This document shows positions 11,048-18,662 of a DNA stretch of 64,000 bases, one piece after another. Origin of the DNA: an uncultured Algibacter sp. (lineage in GTDB: Bacteria > Bacteroidota > Bacteroidia > Flavobacteriales > Flavobacteriaceae); contig NZ_CANLGU010000001.1 in the NCBI RefSeq assembly GCF_947490405.1, positions 806,001 through 870,000 of the forward strand. Reading direction: 5' to 3'. How positions within the stretch are numbered: position 1 is the stretch's first letter; each line of letters begins with the position of its first letter. The notes under the pieces were generated by a model, which saw nothing but the letters and a program-made list of their open reading frames with translations, searched no databases and was not told where the DNA came from. The translations under genes were made by a program, and so were the position numbers.

Positions 11048-11488
11048 TTATACCTTTTTTATGACATTTGTTACTATACCCCAAATAACAAAATCATTAT
11101 CATCAGTTATTTTTATAATTGGGTAATGCGGGTTTTCTGGTTGTAACCAAACACCTTCTTTATTTACTTTTAGGCGTTTTACGGTAAACTCGCCATCTAA
11201 AAAACAAACGGCTATTTTATTGTGCGTAGGCTCTAAACTTCTATCTATTACTAGTAAATCGTTATCGTCTAATCCTGCGCCTATCATAGATTGTCCGCTA
11301 ACACGTGCAAAGAATGTAGCTTCTTTGTTTTTTATAAGCTCCTTATCTAAGGAAAGACGTTGCTCTTTAAAATCCTCAGCTGGTGATGGGAATCCTGCTG
11401 AAATTCCTGTATCAAAAAAAGGAGCTCCTAAGCCATTTATTTGGTTTGGAGTGAAAAAGGTTAGGTTGTTAGATTTATGCAATATCAT
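11048..11488 (-). CDS. umuD: UmuD-like S24 autoprotease of DNA polymerase V
   Basis: UmuD becomes active for translesion synthesis after RecA-stimulated self-cleavage. Visible here are the cleavage region ISAGFPSPAED (Ala-Gly bond), the serine in VSGQSMIGAGL and the general-base lysine in FTVKRLKV. I start at the ATG giving MILHKSNN, because an upstream in-frame extension reads through an interspersed repeat at 11518-11602. That gives 146 residues, close to the usual 140-150. Unusually, umuC lies upstream of umuD here, with the repeat between them. Confidence 0.88.
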   Translation of the reverse strand: MILHKSNNLTFFTPNQINGLGAPFFDTGISAGFPSPAEDFKEQRLSLDKELIKNKEATFFARVSGQSMIGAGLDDNDLLVIDRSLEPTHNKIAVCFLDGEFTVKRLKVNKEGVWLQPENPHYPIIKITDDNDFVIWGIVTNVIKKV

Positions 11489-11517
11489 TGGGTATAGAAT
11501 TTTGTTGGCAGTTAAGT

Positions 11518-11602
11518 GCGTTAGGGATTGCAGCGGCATCCTTTTTTGCTTTTTCTGCAAAAAAGATATAGCGGAAAGCCCGACCCCTTGTGGGTAACGC
11601 CC
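11518..11602 (+). repeat. GCGTTA-type interspersed repeat, copy A
   Basis: It begins GCGTTAGGGATTGCAG and ends AAAGCCCGACCCCTTGTGG then GTAACGCCC. The middle holds a hairpin, CTTTTTTGC paired with GCAAAAAAG. Four more copies are at 18391, 21006, 43638 and 60287. It separates umuC from umuD. Confidence 0.85.
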
Positions 11603-11654
11603 ATATACTTATTTTATGTTCTTAAAATTAGTTTAATTTTTTGAGATTCTTAGT

Positions 11655-12911
11655 TTATTTAACAACTATAATATCATTAATATTGGTTGTGTAACGTGGC
11701 GATAAGCGTTCTTGACGCATTTTCCAGGTGCGTTTTAGATCTTGGCTAGCTAGTTTTACTTTGTTATTGGCGTATTTGGAGTTTAAACCGTCTATGGCGT
11801 GCATTAAAGGTTTGTGCTTAGGGTTTTCGGTATCGAACATTTGTAACTGGTGGTTATTGGTTGGCACCAAGCCCATAACAATGACGCCCGCGCGCTTGTA
11901 CTTTATGCCGGCTTTGAAAATGCTTTTTACGGCGTTAACAGCTTGCTGGCTAATAATTAGGTTGGAATCTGTGGGATAGGGTAAACTGACTACCCGACTT
12001 GCACGATGCTGCTCTAAATCTTTTTTATGTCTGTCGCTTTGCAACGTTACATATATCATGTGGCAACTAGAACCCTGTTTGCGTAATTTTTCGGCACAAC
12101 TTGTAGCAAAGGTGGAAATGCGTTCTTTTATATTATCGATATCAGAATAGGTGTACTCGAAGCTTCTTGTGGTAGCTATGGCACGTTTTGCTTCTACTTC
12201 GTCTAATTTTATTTTTGAAATGCCTTCCAAATCTTTTTTGAGTTTCCAGCCTGTGATTGTAAAGTTTTTGCGTACCCAATGATCTGGAAGTTGTGTAAAA
12301 TCATAAGCTTTTTTACAACCTTTGGCTTTTAATCGTTTTTGTAAGCCACGGCCAATACCCCAAACATCTTCAATATCAATCCATTTTAAGGCTTTAATAC
12401 GTTTTTCTTCTGAGTCAATTACATACACGCCTTTTGTTGCTTCTGGAAATTTTCGAGCTACCTTGTTAGCGACTTTACTTAATGCTTTTGTTGGCGCAAT
12501 ACCTACGCTAGTTGGAATACCTGTCCATTTTAAAATGCGCTGCCGCATTTGGTTGCCATAGTCTTCAAAATCATGCTTTTCAAAACCTTTAAATTCTAGA
12601 AAAGCTTCGTCTATACTATATACCTCAACATCTGGCGTGTATTGCTCTAGAATCGTCATAACCCGATGACTCATATCACCATACAATGGGTAGTTTGAAG
12701 ATAATACTTCTATTCCATTTAGTTTACAAAAGCTGTCCCACTTAAAAATAGGTGCGCCCATAGGTAAACCAATGGCTTTAGCTTCGTCACTTCTAGAAAT
12801 AACGCAACCATCGTTATTACTTAAAATAGCAACGGGTTTGTTGCGTAAATTAGGATTAAAAGCGCGTTCACAAGACGCATAAAAATTGTTACAATCTACT
12901 AGGGCGTACAT
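11655..12911 (-). CDS. umuC: UmuC-like Y-family DNA polymerase
   Basis: The catalytic subunit of polymerase V-type translesion synthesis. The N-terminus MYALVDCNNFYASCERAF, the palm motif VYSIDEAFLEF (catalytic Asp-Glu) and PTKALSKVANKVAR with the helix-hairpin-helix IEDVWGIGRGL are typical. A C-terminal little-finger and DUF4113-like tail ends the protein at 418 residues, normal for the family. umuC precedes umuD on this strand, the reverse of the common umuDC order. Confidence 0.95.
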   Translation of the reverse strand: MYALVDCNNFYASCERAFNPNLRNKPVAILSNNDGCVISRSDEAKAIGLPMGAPIFKWDSFCKLNGIEVLSSNYPLYGDMSHRVMTILEQYTPDVEVYSIDEAFLEFKGFEKHDFEDYGNQMRQRILKWTGIPTSVGIAPTKALSKVANKVARKFPEATKGVYVIDSEEKRIKALKWIDIEDVWGIGRGLQKRLKAKGCKKAYDFTQLPDHWVRKNFTITGWKLKKDLEGISKIKLDEVEAKRAIATTRSFEYTYSDIDNIKERISTFATSCAEKLRKQGSSCHMIYVTLQSDRHKKDLEQHRASRVVSLPYPTDSNLIISQQAVNAVKSIFKAGIKYKRAGVIVMGLVPTNNHQLQMFDTENPKHKPLMHAIDGLNSKYANNKVKLASQDLKRTWKMRQERLSPRYTTNINDIIVVK

Positions 12912-12961
12912 GCGTATAAAAGTAATATGATTTCTTCAATTTTTGAACTAAAGCTCTTTAT

Positions 12962-12969
12962 TATATTTG
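12962..12969 (+). promoter_or_regulatory. -7 box just before the gene at 12974
   Basis: TATATTTG ends only four bases before the ATG at 12974, and TTTTG lies at 12941-12945. If used, the transcript would start at or very near the start codon and be leaderless. Confidence 0.45.
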
Positions 12970-12973
12970 TTAA

Positions 12974-13508
12974 ATGTTTAAAAGTGACCTTATAATTAGC
13001 GAACCCAATAAGCCTCTTATTAATAAAATTATAGTAGCATTATTGTACGCTGGTTTATTTAGTTATGTTATGTATTTATATCGATATAAAGACCTTTTAA
13101 ATCATCCAGAAAAATGGACAATCATAATATATTTAGTTATTTTATTCCTAATATTATTTTTTTCTTCGTTCATGTCAATAGCATCCCATAGTATACATTT
13201 AAATTTCAAGAACAATAAAATACAACATCAATTTAGAGTTGGTCTTTTTAATTATAAAGAAGTGTGGCAAGATTTAGTAGATCTCAGTTTTTAAAACTGG
13301 CAGCTATTTCCAAATAAATATGTGGTATCAAAAGAATAAAATTTTAAACTTAATGACTTTGGATGATTCAGAAAAAGCAATGGAAAATGGCTTTCTAATT
13401 TCTGAAAAATTAGATATAGATTTACTTGATGCAAGAAAAGCTGGGTACCACAAATGGGTTAACAAGCAGGTTTATAAAGAAACTAAGAAAGTTATCTACT
13501 CTGATTAA
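12974..13508 (+). pseudogene. Membrane protein gene split by a frameshift
   Basis: The first frame (12974-13294, 106 residues) has two membrane segments (IIVALLYAGLFSYVMYL and IIIYLVILFLILFFSSF) and ends EVWQDLVDLSF. The +1 frame carries on with ISVFKTGSYFQIN from 13281 and then MWYQKNKILNL to the stop at 13508. The two halves join into one protein of about 178 residues if one or two bases are restored near 13280-13292. The function is unknown. It is either a recent frameshift or a sequencing error. Confidence 0.7.
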
Positions 13509-13957
13509 AAAAGCTTTTCTTTTTTTATAATTGTTGTACCAATACGTTTGTAAGTAGCTTCTTTTCCGTTAACACAGAACGTATACGTACCCTTTGCTTT
13601 TTGTTCTGAAATGGATAAAAGCACAACATCTTCAACATCACAATTATATGCCTTAGCAACTTTCTTTTTTACATGATTTATAGTAGCACGCCCTTTCTTT
13701 AATTGCCCTTGTATTTTTGTGTTTAGTTTAGGTTCTATATAATCTTGTGGTAGATTACAGTTAGGACCTTCTTCTTTTGATTTTGATACGGTTGTAGCTA
13801 CTGAATCTGTCTTTGGCACTTCAGCATCTATATACTCCCAAGTGAAATCTGCTTTTAGTAATACACGCCTGCCATCATCGGTTTTTACAATATGGTTATC
13901 TTGAGCAAAACCAATAGAAGAAACAAGTAGCAGAAAAAAAAAGATAAATGATTTCAT
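13505..13957 (-). CDS. Secreted DUF3157-like protein
   Basis: A 150-residue product with a signal peptide (MKSFIFFFLLLVSSIGFAQ) followed by VKTDDGRRVLLKADFTWEYI, the segment that recalls DUF3157 proteins. The rest is basic and carries no known catalytic motif. I use the ATG at 13957, since the longer reading adds residues ahead of an otherwise perfect signal peptide. Its stop overlaps by four bases the end of the convergent frameshifted gene. The function is unknown. Confidence 0.65.
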   Translation of the reverse strand: MKSFIFFFLLLVSSIGFAQDNHIVKTDDGRRVLLKADFTWEYIDAEVPKTDSVATTVSKSKEEGPNCNLPQDYIEPKLNTKIQGQLKKGRATINHVKKKVAKAYNCDVEDVVLLSISEQKAKGTYTFCVNGKEATYKRIGTTIIKKEKLF

Positions 13958-13999
13958 AGCAATAAATGTAAAGTTAAAAACGGTTCTCAAAAATACAAT

Positions 14000-14206
14000 T
14001 TAATCTTCAACATACTCTAAAATATCTGCAGGTTGGCAATCTAAAGCTTTACATATAGCCTCTAATGTAGAAAACCTAACTGCTTTGGCTTTTCCTGATT
14101 TTAAAATAGACATATTTGCTGTGGTTATACCAATAATTTCAGCTAGCTCTTTGCTTTTCATTTGCCGCTTAGCAAGCATAACATCAAGATTTACGATTAT
14201 AGACAT
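14000..14206 (-). CDS. Small XRE-family helix-turn-helix regulator
   Basis: The 68-residue protein is a lone HTH: MKSKELAEIIGITTANMSILKSGKAKAVR spans the two helices, followed by FSTLEAICKALDCQPADILEYV. It belongs to the YozG/Cro-C1 type that pairs with DUF2975 membrane proteins. It lies five bases after the DUF2975 gene in the same operon and probably represses that operon. Confidence 0.88.
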   Translation of the reverse strand: MSIIVNLDVMLAKRQMKSKELAEIIGITTANMSILKSGKAKAVRFSTLEAICKALDCQPADILEYVED

Positions 14207-14211
14207 GCTTA

Positions 14212-14739
14212 TTATATAGTTAAATCATTCTCTTCTTGAACATACCTTCCTTTTTTCAAAACATCTAAGTAGAGATATATTAAAAATGCAATTACTAAAT
14301 GTGCTAACACAATAAAATAATCATCTTCCAGACGAATACTCACACCTCGTAATAAAAATGAAGCTGTAAATACTATAATATAAATTAAAGGCACCAAATT
14401 TAATATCATGAAGAAGCGTAATCGTTTTAATGGTTTCGTTTCAAACACCTTTTTTTCAATAAATACTTTTAGAAAATTTTTAAATGCATAAAAATAAATG
14501 ATGTAGTACGACATAGCTGTCCACATGATAAGAACGGCATAATTGAATGGAACATTTATGCGTAAACCTAATAAGGGAACATGCACTTTCGCACGATTCT
14601 CAATAACCTCAACAAAAGGAATTTGTATTCCATATTTATATTCCAAATAGGATAGCATTGAAAAAATCATTACAAAAAGCAGAAGAAATGCAACGCAGTA
14701 GAATAATATTAACGATGTAAAATAAGCTAGTTTTTTCAT
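14212..14739 (-). CDS. DUF2975 family membrane protein
   Basis: About 175 residues with four predicted membrane helices (LAYFTSLILFYCVAFLLLF; YAVLIMWTAMSYYIIYFYAF; FFMILNLVPLIYIIVFTASFLL; YFIVLAHLVIAFLIYLYLDVL). DUF2975 proteins occur next to a small XRE regulator, as here; the biochemical role is unknown. The start used is the ATG of MKKLAYF. An upstream TTG is part of the -7 promoter box at 14761-14768, so it cannot be the start. Confidence 0.85.
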   Translation of the reverse strand: MKKLAYFTSLILFYCVAFLLLFVMIFSMLSYLEYKYGIQIPFVEVIENRAKVHVPLLGLRINVPFNYAVLIMWTAMSYYIIYFYAFKNFLKVFIEKKVFETKPLKRLRFFMILNLVPLIYIIVFTASFLLRGVSIRLEDDYFIVLAHLVIAFLIYLYLDVLKKGRYVQEENDLTI

Positions 14740-14760
14740 TTTATTATTGTTTAACGATAA

Positions 14761-14768
14761 CAAATATA
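14761..14768 (-). promoter_or_regulatory. -7 box of the DUF2975/XRE operon
   Basis: On the minus strand this reads TATATTTG. Transcription from here leaves a leader of about 15 bases before the ATG at 14739. Confidence 0.6.
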
Positions 14769-14822
14769 TAATAAATTATCGAAAAACAATAATTTATGCG
14801 TTGAAAATTTATTTTCGCAATT

Positions 14823-14855
14823 AGACCTATCAGGTTTTGAAAACCTGACAGGTCT
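14823..14855. repeat. 33-base palindrome upstream of bioF
   Basis: AGACCTATCAGGTTTT and AAAACCTGACAGGTCT are inverse complements with one mismatch, around a single central G. Palindromes of this sort recur in flavobacterial intergenic regions (recalled, not searched). Confidence 0.75.
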
Positions 14856-14867
14856 TAACTATCTTTG
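14835..14867 (+). promoter_or_regulatory. Candidate bioF promoter using the palindrome centre
   Basis: TTTTG at 14835-14839, the centre of the palindrome, is 20 bases from TATCTTTG at 14860-14867, the normal -33/-7 spacing in Bacteroidota. The -7 box ends four bases before the bioF ATG, so the transcript would be close to leaderless. Confidence 0.5.
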
Positions 14868-14871
14868 ATTT

Positions 14872-16020
14872 ATGCTACCTAAAAAACTACAAGACAAATT
14901 AGAAGCACGCAAAGCGAATAATGCCTTACGCCAACTTGGAATACAAAGTAGTTTGGTAGATTTTTCATCAAATGATTACTTAGGTTTTTCAAAATCTAAA
15001 ACTATTTTTAATAATACACACAAATTTTTAAAAGGCCATGATATTACTAATAATGGCGCAACAGGTTCTCGGTTGCTTTCTGGAAACCATGCTTTATATC
15101 ATCTTGTAGAACAGCAATTATGCAAATTTCATAATAGCGAAAGTGCATTAATATTCAATTCGGGTTACGATGCCAACATTGGTTTTTTCTCTAGTGTACC
15201 TCAACGTGGAGATGTCATCTTGTATGACGAATATATTCATGCTTCCATTCGCGATGGCATTTCAATGAGTAATGCCAAAGCTTATAAGTTTAAGCATAAT
15301 GATTTAGATGATTTAGAAAAAAAATGTCAGACTGAGCGCAGTCGAAGTCCAAAAGAAACAATCATCTACATTGTAACAGAATCTGTTTTCTCTATGGACG
15401 GCGATTCTCCCGATTTAAAAAAACTATCGCAGATAAACAATAAACATAAGGCACATTTAGTGGTAGATGAAGCACATGCCATTGGTGTTTTTGGAGAACG
15501 GGGCACAGGTATAATTCAAGATTTAAAACTTGAAAAAGAAGTTTTTGCACGCATCATCACTTTCGGAAAAGCTATGGGATGCCACGGTGCTGCTATTTTA
15601 GGAAGCAAAAAACTAAAACAATATCTCGTTAATTTTTCACGTAGTTTTATTTATACTACAGCATTACCTCCACATAGTTTAGCAACCATAAACACAGCTT
15701 ATAATACATTACAAGACACTAAGAATATTACTAAACTACGCAACAACATTAACCACTTTAAAGCTGAAATAAAAAGAAATAAGCTTGAAACTATTTTTAT
15801 TGCATCAAATTCTGCCATTCATTGTTGTATTATTTCTGGGAATGATAAAGTGAAATCTATTTCAGAAAAACTTCAGAATAGTGGTTTTGATGTTAAACCT
15901 ATACTTTCTCCTACAGTTCCTGAAGGACAAGAGCGTTTACGTTTTTGTTTACATAGTTTTAATTCAGAAAATAATATATCTAATGTATTACAACAACTGG
16001 CCACTTTAATAAATATATGA
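14872..16020 (+). CDS. bioF: 8-amino-7-oxononanoate synthase
   Basis: BioF is a PLP enzyme that condenses pimeloyl-ACP (or -CoA) with alanine in biotin synthesis. The 382-residue protein shows NDYLGFS, GATGSRLLSGNH, the cofactor Asp in VVDEAHAIGVFG and the PLP lysine in ITFGKAMGCHGAAI. It is the first gene of the bio locus and overlaps the next by ATGA. A dispersed palindromic repeat at 15325-15349 is inserted in frame and encodes CQTERSRS just before the conserved IVTESVFSMDGD, apparently without breaking the enzyme. Confidence 0.93.
   Translation: MLPKKLQDKLEARKANNALRQLGIQSSLVDFSSNDYLGFSKSKTIFNNTHKFLKGHDITNNGATGSRLLSGNHALYHLVEQQLCKFHNSESALIFNSGYDANIGFFSSVPQRGDVILYDEYIHASIRDGISMSNAKAYKFKHNDLDDLEKKCQTERSRSPKETIIYIVTESVFSMDGDSPDLKKLSQINNKHKAHLVVDEAHAIGVFGERGTGIIQDLKLEKEVFARIITFGKAMGCHGAAILGSKKLKQYLVNFSRSFIYTTALPPHSLATINTAYNTLQDTKNITKLRNNINHFKAEIKRNKLETIFIASNSAIHCCIISGNDKVKSISEKLQNSGFDVKPILSPTVPEGQERLRFCLHSFNSENNISNVLQQLATLINI
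15325..15349 (+). repeat. Palindromic repeat inside bioF
   Basis: TGTCAGACTGAGCGCAGTC followed by GAAGTC contains the stem GACTG-AGCG-CAGTC. This sequence is a familiar intergenic dispersed repeat in flavobacteria (recalled, not searched). Here it is translated as TERSRS. Confidence 0.7.
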
Positions 16021-16430
16021 GCAACACATTTAAAACCATTGCTAGATTTCAATACTCCACAGAAGCGCAAATTATAAAAGGACGTTTAGAGGCTGAAGGT
16101 ATTCAAGTGTTTCTAAGTGATAATTTAACTATAGATACAGATCCACTGGTAAGCAACGCTATTGGTGGTGTAAAACTTAAGGTACTATCAGCTGATGCTT
16201 TAAAGGCGCAACATATTTTAGATTCTATAAATAAATATTCAATAGACGATGACGGAAATACCATAAATTGTCCTAATTGTCAAGGACAACATATCGAGTT
16301 ATTTTCAACAATAAAAGATGCTAAATCATTATTCTGGTTTATTTTTGGCGTATTATTTTCTGCACTTCCATTTTATACAAGACATAAATACAGGTGTGAA
16401 GATTGTAAAACCGAATTCGATTTAAAATGA
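16017..16430 (+). CDS. DUF2007 domain protein with a membrane segment and two Cys pairs
   Basis: The 137-residue protein starts with a DUF2007-type domain (TIARFQYSTEAQIIKGRLEAEGI, residues about 6-75). A four-cysteine zinc-ribbon-like tail follows: CPNC near residue 84 and CEDC near 130, with a hydrophobic segment (FWFIFGVLFSALPFY) between them. It overlaps bioF and bioD by ATGA at both ends, so it is translated in the middle of the biotin operon. No role in biotin synthesis is known. Confidence 0.75.
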   Translation: MSNTFKTIARFQYSTEAQIIKGRLEAEGIQVFLSDNLTIDTDPLVSNAIGGVKLKVLSADALKAQHILDSINKYSIDDDGNTINCPNCQGQHIELFSTIKDAKSLFWFIFGVLFSALPFYTRHKYRCEDCKTEFDLK

Positions 16431-17035
16431 CAACATATTTCATCACAGGAATCTCAACCGATGTAGGCAAAACAGTAGCATCTGCCATTATAACCGAAGC
16501 TTTAGAAGCCGATTATTGGAAACCTGTACAAGCTGGAGATCTAGACAACTGCGATACTAAAAAAGTAGAGCGCTTAGTATCAAATACTAAATCTAAATTT
16601 CATCCTAATGCTTATGCGTTAAACACGCCTATGAGCCCCCATGGTGCAGCAGATATAGACGGTATCGAGATTGACATTAAAGCCATTAAAGCACCAATAA
16701 CCAAAAACCATTTGGTTATTGAAGGCGCTGGTGGTTTACTTGTTCCTTTAAATAACAAAAACACCATTCTAGATTTAATACAGCCAGATTATAAAGTAAT
16801 TGTAGTATCTCGACATTATTTAGGCAGTATCAACCACACCCTCTTAACTGTAAATACTTTAAAAGAAAAAGGGTTTAATGTGTCTATTCTTTTTGGCGGA
16901 AACGAACACAAATCAACGGAAGACATCATAAAAAAAATGACACAAGTTCCAGTAATTGGAAGAATTAATGAAGAGCCTTATTTTGATAAAAATGTGGTTA
17001 AAGAGTATGCAAAAAAATTCTATGATAAGCTTTGA
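16427..17035 (+). CDS. bioD: Dethiobiotin synthase
   Basis: BioD uses ATP and CO2 to close the ureido ring of dethiobiotin from diaminopelargonic acid. The P-loop GISTDVGKTVAS is at residues 6-17, KPVQAGD binds substrate, and IEGAGGLLVPL is the family motif. The length of 202 is typical. Between its stop and bioA lies a dispersed repeat (17043-17116) that may weaken read-through. Confidence 0.95.
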   Translation: MTTYFITGISTDVGKTVASAIITEALEADYWKPVQAGDLDNCDTKKVERLVSNTKSKFHPNAYALNTPMSPHGAADIDGIEIDIKAIKAPITKNHLVIEGAGGLLVPLNNKNTILDLIQPDYKVIVVSRHYLGSINHTLLTVNTLKEKGFNVSILFGGNEHKSTEDIIKKMTQVPVIGRINEEPYFDKNVVKEYAKKFYDKL

Positions 17036-17042
17036 TGAAGCC

Positions 17043-17116
17043 TGTCATTCCTGTAAAAACAGGAATCCAGAAAAAAGATAATAAAATAATAGATTCCTGC
17101 CTCCGTAGGAATAACA
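17043..17116. repeat. TGTCATTC-type repeat between bioD and bioA
   Basis: The ends are TGTCATTCCT and AGGAATAACA, near inverse complements. An inner hairpin TTCCTG/CAGGAA follows the left end. Related sequences are at 53582-53702 and around 55000. Confidence 0.65.
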
Positions 17117-17123
17117 AAAATAT

Positions 17124-18389
17124 ATGAGTTTACAAGAACGCGATAAAAAACACCTGTGGCATCCACTAAAACAACATCAATTAAACCCAGATAGTTTAGC
17201 TATAATAAAAGCTAAAGGTTGCATTTTAACAGATGAAGATGGTAACGAATATATTGATGCAATAGCATCATGGTACACCTGTATGTATGGGCATTGTAAT
17301 GATTATATTATTGAAGCTACCCATAAACAGATGCAGCAACTAGACCACGTAATGTTTAGCGATTTCACACATGAGCCAGCTATAAAATTATCCGAAAAAC
17401 TCATTAAGATACTTCCTAAAAATCAAAGTAAAATTTACTTTAACGATAACGGTTCTACAGCCGTAGAAGCTGCTATTAAAATGGCATTACAATACTATTT
17501 TAATAAAGGTGAAAAACGCTCTACATTTATAGCTTTTGAAAACGGGTTTCATGGAGACACTTTTGGTGCTATGAGTGTTTCTGGGCTTTCTGTATATAAT
17601 GGCCCTTTTGAAGACTTTTTAATTAATGTACTCCGTATTCCCACACCAAACGGTGCAAATCATCAAGATATAATTTCACTTTTAGAGCAATATATTTCAG
17701 ATTTCAAAATAGCAGGTTTTATCTACGAACCCTTAATTCAAGGTGCTGCAGGCATGAAGATTCATAACAGCAACGGTTTACATACCATTTTAAAATACTG
17801 TAAATCTAAAAACGTGCTTACTATTGCAGATGAAGTCATGACAGGCTTTGGAAAAACAGGCAAAAACTTTGCTTCAGATTATATTGACACTAAACCAGAT
17901 ATCATTTGTTTAAGTAAAGCGCTTACGGCAGGTTTACTGCCTATGGCTATTACATCTTGCACCCAAGACATATATCAAGGTTTTTTAAGTAACGAGATGT
18001 CCAAAGGCTTTTTTCACTGCCACACCTATTCTGCTAATCCTGTGGCCTGTGCTACTGCCATTGCAGGTATTGAGCTTTTAACCTCAAAAGAAATACAAAC
18101 CAATATAGAAAGAATAATACAAGCCCATAAAAAGTTCGAAAAACATATCAAAAACCATCCAAAGGTTAATAGCACAAGGCATTTAGGTGTTATTTTTGCC
18201 TTAGATATAGATACAAAAATGGAACGTTATGGCGATTTACGCGATAAACTTCTAAAATTCTTTATGGATAGAGGCGTGTTTTTAAGACCCCTCGGTAATA
18301 CCATTTATATACAAGTACCATACGTGATTTCAGATACCGAATTACAAAAAGTTTATCAAGTTATTGAGCATGCTTTAGATATTATCTAG
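17124..18389 (+). CDS. bioA: Adenosylmethionine--8-amino-7-oxononanoate transaminase
   Basis: BioA transfers an amino group from SAM to the BioF product (KAPA) to give diaminopelargonate. The 421-residue PLP enzyme has HLWHPLKQH at the N-terminus, DGNEYIDAIASWYTCMYGH, YFNDNGSTAVEAAIKMA, the cofactor Asp in IADEVMTGFGKTG and the PLP lysine in CLSKALTAGLLP. A GCGTTA-type repeat starts immediately after its stop at 18391. Confidence 0.95.
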   Translation: MSLQERDKKHLWHPLKQHQLNPDSLAIIKAKGCILTDEDGNEYIDAIASWYTCMYGHCNDYIIEATHKQMQQLDHVMFSDFTHEPAIKLSEKLIKILPKNQSKIYFNDNGSTAVEAAIKMALQYYFNKGEKRSTFIAFENGFHGDTFGAMSVSGLSVYNGPFEDFLINVLRIPTPNGANHQDIISLLEQYISDFKIAGFIYEPLIQGAAGMKIHNSNGLHTILKYCKSKNVLTIADEVMTGFGKTGKNFASDYIDTKPDIICLSKALTAGLLPMAITSCTQDIYQGFLSNEMSKGFFHCHTYSANPVACATAIAGIELLTSKEIQTNIERIIQAHKKFEKHIKNHPKVNSTRHLGVIFALDIDTKMERYGDLRDKLLKFFMDRGVFLRPLGNTIYIQVPYVISDTELQKVYQVIEHALDII

Positions 18390-18390
18390 A

Positions 18391-18467
18391 GCGTTACCCA
18401 CAAGGGGTCGGGCTTTCACTAGTCGCTCTCTGCGAGGAGCTCCAACATACCGTTCAATCCCTAACGC
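18391..18467 (-). repeat. GCGTTA-type interspersed repeat, copy B
   Basis: Read on the minus strand it begins GCGTTAGGGATTG and ends AAAGCCCGACCCCTTGTGG then GTAACGC. The middle is unlike the other copies and contains GGAGCTCC. It separates bioA from the ketosynthase gene. Confidence 0.85.
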
Positions 18468-18554
18468 ACCTTCCTGCTATAGCCAGTGCTAAAATAAACT
18501 ATAACACATCTGTAAAAGTATTTGTAAATACAACAGCAATTTAAATCAATACAC

Positions 18555-18653
18555 TAAATTTGCACACTTAATGTAAATTGAATTTATTTTTCAGATTATA
18601 ACGCTATACGATGAGATGCTGAAAACAATCCTGATAGTAATCCGGACAGCATC
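18555..18653 (+). promoter_or_regulatory. Promoter and structured leader of the ketosynthase gene
   Basis: TAAATTTG at 18555-18562 matches the -7 consensus and leaves a leader of about 90 bases. In it GATGCTG (18615-18621) pairs with CAGCATC (18647-18653), and TCC (18629-18631) pairs with GGA (18644-18646), giving a stacked hairpin with an A-rich bulge ending nine bases before the ATG. It could be a translation control element; it does not match a riboswitch class I know. Confidence 0.45.
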
Positions 18654-18662
18654 ATAACAACC

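Noticed and set aside
17043-17116. Terminator of bioD
   Set aside because: The first hairpin is short and not followed by a T run; the inverted ends fit a dispersed repeat better.
18601-18660. Known riboswitch (SAM, TPP, cobalamin) in the ketosynthase leader
   Set aside because: None of the conserved core sequences of these classes is present; kept only as an unassigned hairpin.
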